Shown here: in pieces, positions 14,480 to 22,251 of the stretch | Layout: every line of letters begins with the position of its first letter | How positions within the stretch are numbered: the first letter of the stretch is position 1 | Assembly (NCBI GenBank): GCA_023231425.1 | Contig: JALNVI010000044.1 | Span: 1-22,251 of the forward strand | Source: Desulforhopalus sp. | Lineage (GTDB): Bacteria > Desulfobacterota > Desulfobulbia > Desulfobulbales > Desulfocapsaceae | DNA length: 22,251 nucleotides | Reading direction: 5' to 3' | Program-made: the position numbers and the translations under genes | The notes under the pieces: model-generated | Told to the model about the DNA's origin: nothing | Seen by the model: the letters and a program-made list of their open reading frames with translations, nothing else | Databases searched by the model: none

Positions 14480-15601
14480 TCAGCCCCCCATCTCTGCCTT
14501 GTTGATCGGCAGCAGGCCGAGGCGCAGCAGCAGACAGGTCCCCTCGCTGAGCAGGGGCAGATGGTTTGGGTGGATGCGGGCGTAGCGCACTGCCTTCAGG
14601 TGGCGGGCGTGACTGGCTTCGAGACGGGTGAACGCCTCGTTTTCCCAGGAGGGTTTCATGATGCGGTTGCCGACATATTCACCGGAGATGACCGCTGAAT
14701 AGATCCCTTCGCCAGTGAGCCCTGAAGCGAGGCCGGCGGCGTCTCCGACGAGGTATATACGGGAGTCCTTTTTGAATTCGATCCCTTGATAATCAAAATT
14801 TATGTTCTCTGCGCGGATTTGCTGGCCCTCAAGGTTAAAACCCTGGGCTTCTGCCCAGGTCTCAAAGCTCTTGCGCAGGTCCCGGGCGGAGATCATCCTG
14901 CTGTCAGCGTAGGCACCGATTGAGGTAGTTTCACGGTGGGGAAAAATCCACGCATAACCGCTGGCGAAGAGGGCCGGGTTGAGGTGCCATTCCATCTTTT
15001 CTCGGGTGATCGGCAGCTGACAGTTGATGCCAAAACCCTTCAGATCGACGGAGAGACCGAGAAAACGGCGAACCCTGGAGTTGGAGCCGTCAGCACCGAC
15101 GAGGCAGGTGTAGTGCACCTGTTGCTCTTCTTCTCCGAGTTTGTTTTTTATGCAGACCGTAATAAAACCGCTATTGATTTTTTTTACCTGGACGCCCAGG
15201 AAGATGTGCACCCCCGCCTCGCGTGCCTCCTGAGCCATCCTTTCGCCCAGTTCTATCCGATTGAGGGTGGCGATGATTGCCTTTTTTGCGTGGATCTCGG
15301 CCCGTTGCCAGGGGGTAACAATGGTCTGGGAAGGAAAGGTGCACTGGACAATATCCTTAAATCGATCAAGAATACCGTGCATGGTGATACCGCCGGCACA
15401 GACCTTTTCTCCAATCTGTTCCCGGCGCTCAAAGACTGCCACAGTGGCACCCGCTTCGGCGCAGACCCGTGCACAGGCAAGTCCTGCGGGGCCAGCACCG
15501 ACGATGACTGTATCGTAGTTTTGGAAGATGATCGGATCTGCCCTGGTTTCGGCTTCGGGACTTATGCTGTTTTTGTTTTGTAATTTGATTTTTTCAGACA
15601 T
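14480..15601 (-). CDS. Geranylgeranyl-reductase-family FAD-dependent oxidoreductase
   Basis: The 373-aa flavoprotein belongs to the geranylgeranyl reductase / ChlP-like family, which saturates double bonds in isoprenoid chains of chlorophylls, archaeal lipids or quinones. Residues 35-40 are the FAD-binding GAGPAG. KVCAGGIT (66-73) is the family signature that replaces KVCGGGL. VGADGSNS (168-175) and GDAAG (286-290), followed by SGLTGEGI, complete the FAD site. There is no signal peptide. The substrate is not deducible: menaquinone side-chain reduction is one possibility in a bacterium that makes no chlorophyll or archaeal lipids. It lies downstream of the sdhCAB operon but is separated by a terminator and a repeat copy. 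The ribosome-binding site is weak. Confidence 0.85.
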   Translation of the reverse strand: MSEKIKLQNKNSISPEAETRADPIIFQNYDTVIVGAGPAGLACARVCAEAGATVAVFERREQIGEKVCAGGITMHGILDRFKDIVQCTFPSQTIVTPWQRAEIHAKKAIIATLNRIELGERMAQEAREAGVHIFLGVQVKKINSGFITVCIKNKLGEEEQQVHYTCLVGADGSNSRVRRFLGLSVDLKGFGINCQLPITREKMEWHLNPALFASGYAWIFPHRETTSIGAYADSRMISARDLRKSFETWAEAQGFNLEGQQIRAENINFDYQGIEFKKDSRIYLVGDAAGLASGLTGEGIYSAVISGEYVGNRIMKPSWENEAFTRLEASHARHLKAVRYARIHPNHLPLLSEGTCLLLRLGLLPINKAEMGG

Positions 15602-15649
15602 GCCTGATTTGGGAGGTGTCGCGCAATGACGTGGAGTTCCGAGATCTGA

Positions 15650-15821
15650 GGGAACATCGAATAATCGTCCATCTTCTTCATTACAGTCAAAAAATTATCC
15701 TCCGACAAAGCGAGGAACGAGACGTCGAGGTAAGCACTGTATTTCGATATAAATTATGGCTGTAATAAATTTTCTCCTGTGCCTCGAATATGAACGAAAT
15801 CCCAGCTGTTTCAAGGTACCC
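15650..15821 (-). repeat. MITE-like dispersed repeat, copy 4 (hairpin-module subtype, inverted)
   Basis: A 172-bp element reading on the minus strand from GGGTACCTTGAAACAGC (15821) to GATTATTCGATGTTCCC (15650). It has the same 41-bp module as copy 2 (15695-15735), perfectly conserved, and one degraded 18-bp unit. No clear direct repeat flanks it. It lies between the sdhB terminator and the start of the flavoprotein gene, so the promoter of that gene must be inside the repeat or in the 48 bases after it. Confidence 0.75.
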
Positions 15822-15838
15822 AAAAATGATTAAATAAA

Positions 15839-15880
15839 AAACCTGCTTTCCCCCGGAAAGGGAAAAGCAGGTTTATTTTT
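15839..15880. terminator. Terminator of the sdhCAB operon
   Basis: AAACCTGCTTT (15839-15849) pairs with AAAGCAGGTTT (15864-15874), with CCC/GGG extending the stem inside. On the minus strand, the direction of sdhB, it is followed by a TTTTTTATTT tract. On the plus strand a T run (15876-15880) follows as well. It lies about 90 bases beyond the sdhB stop. Confidence 0.85.
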
Positions 15881-15965
15881 ACATTTTTACTTCTGAAATT
15901 GCGACCGCTAAATTACAGGAAAATATGAATAGCCTGCATTCAGACTGTTTCCTGTGTCAGAAGTC

Positions 15966-16727
15966 TCAGTCGTCACGACCAGTGAAAATCCCTTTAAGGA
16001 ATTCGCGGTTCAGGCGGGCGATATTACTGATGGAGATGCCTTTCGGACAAACAGCTTCACACTCTTTAGTGTTGGTACAGTGGCCGAAGCCTTCTCCATC
16101 CATGCATTGAACCATTGCCTGAGCACGTTCCTTGCGCTCTACCTGTCCCTGCGGCAGCAGAGCAAGCTGGCTGACCTTGGCTGAGGTAAAAAGCATGGCA
16201 GATCCGTTCGGGCAGGAGGCCACACAGGCCCCGCAACCAATACATGCTGCCGCGTCCATGGCCAGTTCCAGCTGTTGGGAGGAGATGCGCACGGAGTTTG
16301 CATCGGGGGTCCCGCCGGTGTTGACGTTTGTATACCCGCCAGCCTGAATGATACGGTCAAAGGCAGAGCGGTCAATCATCAGGTCTTTATAGATGGGGAA
16401 TGCTCTGGAACGAAACGGTTCAATAACGATGGTATCACCATTTTTGAAATGGCGCATGTGGAGCTGGCAAAGAGTTGTCTCTTTCTCCGGACCATGGGCC
16501 ACACCGTTTACTACTGCACCACACATCCCGCATATGCCCTCACGGCAGTCGTGATCAAAGGCGACCGGATCAACTCCTTCATGGGTCAGCTTTTCGTTGA
16601 GCACATCCAGCATTTCCAGAAAGGAGCTGTCGGTGGAAATATTCTCGACGGAGTAGGTTTCCACTTTCCCCTCAGCCTCAGCATTCGGCTGTCTCCAGAT
16701 TTTCAAAGTCAGATTTATTTCACTCAT
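15966..16727 (-). CDS. sdhB: Succinate dehydrogenase / fumarate reductase iron-sulfur subunit
   Basis: This subunit passes electrons between the FAD of SdhA and the quinone site of SdhC. The 253-aa protein holds the [2Fe-2S] ligands C61, C66, C69 and C87 (CREGICGMCG), then ferredoxin-type cysteines C162, C165, C168 and C172 (CIGCGACVASCP) and C217, C223 and C227 (CTNTKECEAVCP) for the [4Fe-4S] and [3Fe-4S] clusters. The pattern is that of the type-B enzymes of Bacillus, Bacteroidota and Epsilonproteobacteria. It follows sdhA after 21 bases with an AAGGGAGA ribosome-binding site. Sequence alone does not fix whether the complex runs as succinate dehydrogenase or fumarate reductase. Confidence 0.94.
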   Translation of the reverse strand: MSEINLTLKIWRQPNAEAEGKVETYSVENISTDSSFLEMLDVLNEKLTHEGVDPVAFDHDCREGICGMCGAVVNGVAHGPEKETTLCQLHMRHFKNGDTIVIEPFRSRAFPIYKDLMIDRSAFDRIIQAGGYTNVNTGGTPDANSVRISSQQLELAMDAAACIGCGACVASCPNGSAMLFTSAKVSQLALLPQGQVERKERAQAMVQCMDGEGFGHCTNTKECEAVCPKGISISNIARLNREFLKGIFTGRDD

Positions 16728-16748
16728 TGTATATTCTCCCTTGTAGGT

Positions 16749-18677
<1,929 letters not shown>

Positions 18678-18770
18678 AATCTATATTCCCTGGATGAATT
18701 ACTAAAAATAAACGGAGTCACTTTCCTCTGTGCTGTAACGGCAACGGTGAGGAACCCGTAAGATTTCACA

Positions 18771-19415
18771 TTAATAAGTGCTGGTTGTTAACAGATAGAG
18801 CGCGATGAGACTGAAGAAGCAGAGAAAACCTCCCGGTACGACCCATGTTGCCCTGGCGATCAAAGTGTTATAACGCGGATGGTTGATACCGACGGTTTGC
18901 AGCATGGACCAGAATCCGTGGCTCAGGTGAATAAAGAGCGCTGCAAAGCCAGCAAGATAGAGCAAAACATAAAAGAAATTGCTCAAAGCATCGTCTATAA
19001 CGTGGGAGATCATCTGATCATGAGTCGGAGCTACAGCAAAACCGAAAACATGGATGAGGACGAAAAAAAGGATGAACAGCCCGGTATATGGCATGGTAGA
19101 CATGGCATACGGGTTTTTGCTCACCCAGGTGTTAACTACGTAACGATTTTTCCCTTCTTTGCGTCCTTCCTGCCAGAGAAGCAGACCGACTCCGATGTGG
19201 ATTAAAAAGAGTGCAAGGAGCCCGACACGGAAGATGAAAACAATGACCGGGTGACTGTGCAGGTTTTCCGCATACCCCTGGAAGACTGCGCTGCCGACAA
19301 AAATAGTCACGTTCCCTGCGGCATGGACACACAGAAAGAGAATGAGACATAGCCCAGTGACAGCCATCACCATTTTCTTGCCAATCGAAGAGGTTAAGAA
19401 TCTGACGAACCACAT
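18771..19415 (-). CDS. sdhC: Succinate dehydrogenase / fumarate reductase cytochrome b subunit
   Basis: The membrane anchor carries heme b and the menaquinone site. The 214-aa protein has five hydrophobic helices (roughly 14-34, 56-81, 109-130, 146-168 and 187-210) and histidines H31, H73, H122 and H163 or H166 placed within them as likely ligands for two hemes, as in the diheme b558 family. A strong AAGGAG lies six bases before the ATG. A 93-bp gap separates it from sdhA; within it TTCCTC and GAGGAA could pair, but nothing marks a terminator. It is the first gene of the operon; the promoter was not recognised in the long upstream region. Confidence 0.93.
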   Translation of the reverse strand: MWFVRFLTSSIGKKMVMAVTGLCLILFLCVHAAGNVTIFVGSAVFQGYAENLHSHPVIVFIFRVGLLALFLIHIGVGLLLWQEGRKEGKNRYVVNTWVSKNPYAMSTMPYTGLFILFFVLIHVFGFAVAPTHDQMISHVIDDALSNFFYVLLYLAGFAALFIHLSHGFWSMLQTVGINHPRYNTLIARATWVVPGGFLCFFSLIALYLLTTSTY

Positions 19416-19740
19416 AATCGCTCCTTTGTGTAAAAAATTGTATGAAAGCTCTTGGCTTCATGGGGCTGCCGGGAAGAGAAGGCTTTCACGAGTTGAGGGT
19501 GCCCATCCTGGGCAGGCACACTTTCAGAAGTATGGGACTTCGGGGGAAGTGGTCTGTCGAAAAACGGGATCAGGCACGTTGCAATAAAAATGAACCGTCC
19601 TTCAGCGGGTTGATTCTATCTTATATGCAGAAAAAAAAAAGGGAAAAATCATTTTTTTTTAATCTTTTAATGTATTTTATATGCGTTATTGTGCTGGTGC
19701 ATCGAAGATAAACCTTAACTCTATTGGTGGAGAAAAAATA
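19416..19740. other. Divergent intergenic region between sdhC and the HAD phosphatase gene
   Basis: About 325 bases with no convincing gene. Next to sdhC there is a GC-containing part with a perfect small hairpin, TGCCCA (19500-19505) and TGGGCA (19509-19514), that would lie in a long sdhC leader. The middle (19630-19680) is very A/T rich, with runs of ten A and nine T. Candidate -10-like sequences exist on both strands, but none has a good -35. An 89-codon frame here (19442-19711) has no ribosome-binding site or recognisable product. Confidence 0.5.
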
Positions 19741-20385
19741 TTGAAAAATCAAGCAGTTATTTTTGATCTGGATGGGACCCTTGTTGACACTCTTGTTGAT
19801 CTTGCCGAAACGTGCAATGCTATCCTCGCGGAGTTTGGTTTTTTACCACACCCTCTGGATGCCTATCGCTATTTTGTCGGCAACGGTCTGCGTAGAATGA
19901 TTGAACAAATCCTGCCGGAGGGGGAACAGGGTAAAGTGGAACAGGGCCTGGTCCTTTTTCAGACGCTCTATGCGAAAAACTGGCAGAAAAATGCAGTACC
20001 CTATACCGGAATCCATGAAGCGCTGCAGGAGCTTTCCAGGCGGGGGCTGCAACTCGCGGTGCTCTCCAATAAACCCCATGATTTCACCTGCATGTTTGTT
20101 GATTACTACTTCCCCGAGAAACCGTTTCGTCTTGTATATGGTCAGCAGCCGGGGGGACCCCGTAAACCTGATCCCGCCATGGCGATAAAAATTCTTGAAG
20201 AACTGAAGTGTGATGCGGAGACCTCTGTCTTTGTCGGTGACACCGGCATGGATATTCTCACCGGAGTCCGTGCCGGGATGAAAACCATTGGTGTGAAGTG
20301 GGGTTTTCGCGATGAGAAGGAACTTCGTGACAGCGGTGCCTCGGTGATCATTCAACAGCCATCCCAACTTCTGGAGCAGATCTGA
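19741..20385 (+). CDS. gph: HAD-family phosphatase, phosphoglycolate-phosphatase-like
   Basis: A 214-aa haloacid-dehalogenase hydrolase that probably removes phosphate from 2-phosphoglycolate or a similar small phosphoester. Motif I is FDLDGT (nucleophile D9, acid D11), motif II a serine in VLSNKP, and motif III/IV are GPRKPDP and FVGDTGMD. The insert after motif I is a helical C1 cap, as in Gph. The start is a TTG with GGTGGAG eight bases upstream; it places the motif at the family's usual distance from the N-terminus, whereas the ATG at 19681 would add 20 unrelated residues. The next gene starts three bases after its stop, so the two form an operon. Exact substrate is uncertain. Confidence 0.85.
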   Translation: MKNQAVIFDLDGTLVDTLVDLAETCNAILAEFGFLPHPLDAYRYFVGNGLRRMIEQILPEGEQGKVEQGLVLFQTLYAKNWQKNAVPYTGIHEALQELSRRGLQLAVLSNKPHDFTCMFVDYYFPEKPFRLVYGQQPGGPRKPDPAMAIKILEELKCDAETSVFVGDTGMDILTGVRAGMKTIGVKWGFRDEKELRDSGASVIIQQPSQLLEQI

Positions 20386-20388
20386 TTT

Positions 20389-21984
20389 ATGGACTTTCCT
20401 GCAATAATACACTGGCTTACTCCGCCGGTTCTCGGTGCTTTCATCGGCTATCTTACCAACCGGGTGGCCATCCGCATGCTCTTCCGACCTCTAAAGGCAT
20501 GGCGGGTGTTCGGCCTGCGTGTCCCGATGACACCAGGAGTGATTCCCTCAAAACGGAGTGAACTTGCTGATAATATGGGCGAGGTGGTGGGTGAACACCT
20601 GCTCACAAGTGAGGAACTGGGGCAGGCTCTGGGGACCAGTGAGTTTCGCAGCGCTCTGCGGGGATTGCTTGAAGAGCGTCTGCACGCTTTTCTGGAACGT
20701 GACCTTGGTCCATTGCCGCAGATCCTGCCGGCTCAGCTGCAGATGTTTGTCACTCTCGGATTGATGGGGCTGAGTGGTAAATTGAAAGGGCTGCTTGCCG
20801 ACTATGTCCTCTCTGAAAAGGTGCAGAAGCATCTCTGTGAGGCGGTGCGGGTGCGTTATCGCGAGGCAATTACTGCTGAAAGCGGAACCCTCTTGACTGC
20901 AGAACTGTGCGACCGGCTGCAAAATTCTGCACAGCAGGGTCTGGCAGATATCTTTGCCGGGGAAGAGATCGGCGGGCTCGTCAGAGAATTGATGCGGGGC
21001 AGGGCCTATGAGATGCTGCGTTCCGGACAGAGTTGCGCGGAGTTGATGCCGCCGGAAGCTCAGGCTTTTCTCCTTGATGCCATTGAGGAGATGGCAGCCG
21101 GATTGCCGGGGCACTCAGCGGTGTTGTTGAGGGATCAGGGCGTGCAGGACCAGATTGTTGGGGGCATCATGGGCGGTGTCGAAAAATTTATCGATTCCCT
21201 TGGCAGCGCCTCTGAAGCAGTGCGTAATTTCGTTAAGCTTGATGTTGTTGAACATCAGATTCGTAAATTCCTGCTGTCGAAAGAGGCAGATATCGCTGCC
21301 TGGCTTGCTTCTCAGAAAGTTTCTGGCAAGGTGGAAAAAATCGCCCGGGCGAGGGCTGTGGAGCTGCTTAATACTCCGCTGGTCTCTCTGATGGGAGACG
21401 AGAATGAAAACGTGGTTGAGCTGTTGTGCGAGTCTCTCAGCCAGGGTGTGGTCTCGGCCCTGCAGCGTGAGAAAACTGCCGAACGGCTTGTTTTTCTGCT
21501 GCGCGAATATGCCGAAGGGCATCTGGCTGGCGGGACTCTGCCCCTTTCTGAACTGATGGATAAACTCCTTGGTGAGGGGGCCTCCGATCACGGAGAAAAA
21601 CAGGTCGTGGATCAGGTGACAAAACTTTTTGCCTCTGCGGAAATGCGCACCGCGCTGGACAGCATGGTGGATTCGCTGCTTACAGCGGTACGAGAAAAGC
21701 CCCTTGGCCGGCTTGGCCGGTTTCTACCGCCAATGGTGGTGAGTTCAGTGGCCGAGGCAGCGCAGGGACTGGTTACGAAAGTCCTTGCGGCGGAGATCCC
21801 GGGACTGGTGCAAACCCTCGGCATTCGGCGTATTATCACCAGCAAGATCAATTCTCTTGACCTGTTGCGGCTCGAAAGGCTGCTGCTCTCCATCATGGAA
21901 GAGCAGTTCAAATACATCAATCTCTTTGGTGCGCTGCTCGGTTTTCTCCTTGGTTGTCTTAATCTCCTTTTCCTTCTCTCTTGA
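20389..21984 (+). CDS. DUF445 (YheB-family) membrane protein
   Basis: The 531-aa protein begins with a membrane segment containing the family signature GAFIGYLTNRVAIRMLFRP (about 16-34), followed by PMTPGVIPSKR. It then has a long, mostly helical, charged middle part, and it ends with a second membrane helix (about 509-531). This two-anchor layout, with a soluble domain between, matches the YheB/DUF445 family, whose function is not established. It starts three bases after the HAD phosphatase stop with only a weak GGAG, so translation is probably coupled. No terminator hairpin is evident after its stop; the downstream DNA is A-rich. Confidence 0.9.
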   Translation: MDFPAIIHWLTPPVLGAFIGYLTNRVAIRMLFRPLKAWRVFGLRVPMTPGVIPSKRSELADNMGEVVGEHLLTSEELGQALGTSEFRSALRGLLEERLHAFLERDLGPLPQILPAQLQMFVTLGLMGLSGKLKGLLADYVLSEKVQKHLCEAVRVRYREAITAESGTLLTAELCDRLQNSAQQGLADIFAGEEIGGLVRELMRGRAYEMLRSGQSCAELMPPEAQAFLLDAIEEMAAGLPGHSAVLLRDQGVQDQIVGGIMGGVEKFIDSLGSASEAVRNFVKLDVVEHQIRKFLLSKEADIAAWLASQKVSGKVEKIARARAVELLNTPLVSLMGDENENVVELLCESLSQGVVSALQREKTAERLVFLLREYAEGHLAGGTLPLSELMDKLLGEGASDHGEKQVVDQVTKLFASAEMRTALDSMVDSLLTAVREKPLGRLGRFLPPMVVSSVAEAAQGLVTKVLAAEIPGLVQTLGIRRIITSKINSLDLLRLERLLLSIMEEQFKYINLFGALLGFLLGCLNLLFLLS

Positions 21985-22055
21985 GGAGGGTTAAAAAAAA
22001 GCGAGGTAACTTCACAAAAAATCCGTGGGAAAAAAACAAAAAACGATAAGACATT

Positions 22056-22080
22056 TTTTTACCGCGAAGAACGCGAAGGA
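22056..22080 (+). repeat. Single arm of the CGCGAAGRR repeat
   Basis: TTTTACCG-like sequence leads into CGCGAAGAA (22063-22071) and CGCGAAGGA (22072-22080), the same 9-bp unit and the same TTTTAC lead-in as the element at 14303-14434. No inverted partner arm is present before the window ends. The surrounding 21985-22227 is purine-rich and non-coding. Confidence 0.6.
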
Positions 22081-22227
22081 AAGCAAAAGCATTTGAGAAC
22101 AAAGATCTTTTGAATTAAAGCGGGAAGGACGGAAAAGGGGAGGCAGGAGACGGGAAAAAGGAGAAAGGGAAAGGCAAAAAGCCCAAAAACGGATGATCAA
22201 AAAATTCTTTTGTTGTTCTGCTTTTTT

Positions 22228-22251
22228 CTGTCTCCTGTCTCCTGTCTCCTG
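22228..22251 (+). repeat. CTGTCTC heptamer tandem repeat, cut by the window end
   Basis: Three perfect copies of CTGTCTC (22228-22234, 22235-22241, 22242-22248) and the start of a fourth. The inverse CAGGAGAC occurs at about 22144-22151, so the array could pair with it. The true array length cannot be seen. Confidence 0.6.

Noticed and set aside
22228..22251. CRISPR-like array at the right edge
   Set aside because: The units are only seven bases with no spacers; it is a simple tandem repeat.

Overview
The window looks like a chromosomal segment of an anaerobic Desulfobacterota bacterium, plausibly a Desulfobulbales-type sulfate reducer or sulfur disproportionator. This placement is inferred from gene content: LL-diaminopimelate aminotransferase, an orphan FmdE-type protein, a three-subunit succinate dehydrogenase/fumarate reductase with one cytochrome b, a geranylgeranyl-reductase-family flavoprotein, and a small membrane-anchored CxxCH cytochrome. 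Base composition is moderate, and AT-rich intergenic stretches separate compact housekeeping genes. No rRNA, tRNA or CRISPR array was seen.

Layout. (1) 1-2219, minus strand: a 16-codon start of an IS630-like transposase runs off the left edge, followed by a repeat end that abuts the stop codon of rsmA, then rsmA and tsaD. (2) 2292-5411: moaA (+) and pheA (-) converge and overlap by 18 bp; larE (+) diverges from pheA. (3) 5412-6313: an intergenic stretch with a dispersed repeat, the HU gene and a strong terminator. (4) 6341-9489: a tight operon of an FmdE-domain protein, a hisH-hisF fusion and ispH. (5) 9490-9891: the ispH/dapL convergence zone, where one terminator is flanked by two repeat copies. 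(6) 9892-13836: divergent dapL (-) and pepN (+). (7) 13941-15601: a diheme cytochrome and a geranylgeranyl-reductase-family protein, both minus, separated by two repeat types. (8) 15650-19415: a repeat copy, a terminator and the sdhC-sdhA-sdhB operon (minus). (9) 19741-21984: a phosphoglycolate-phosphatase-like HAD protein and a DUF445 membrane protein (+). (10) 21985-22251: A-rich intergenic DNA with two short tandem repeats.

Two things stand out. First, the 529-aa histidine enzyme fuses the glutaminase (HisH) and cyclase (HisF) in one chain, and its cyclase half carries the extra segments I associate with fungal and plant HIS7 rather than with the usual short bacterial HisF. Second, a roughly 170-bp MITE-like element with imperfect terminal inverted repeats occurs as four near-complete copies and two solo ends. 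It comes in two modular subtypes, and direct repeats flank at least two copies. One copy appears to have split ispH from its own terminator. One solo end lies next to the transposase start and forms the rsmA stop codon, which suggests, but does not prove, that an IS630-like element is the parent.

The remaining genes are mostly housekeeping: rRNA methylation, tRNA t6A synthesis, molybdopterin, aromatic amino acids, lysine/peptidoglycan precursor, histidine, isoprenoids, nucleoid structure, peptide turnover, and respiration at the succinate/fumarate couple.
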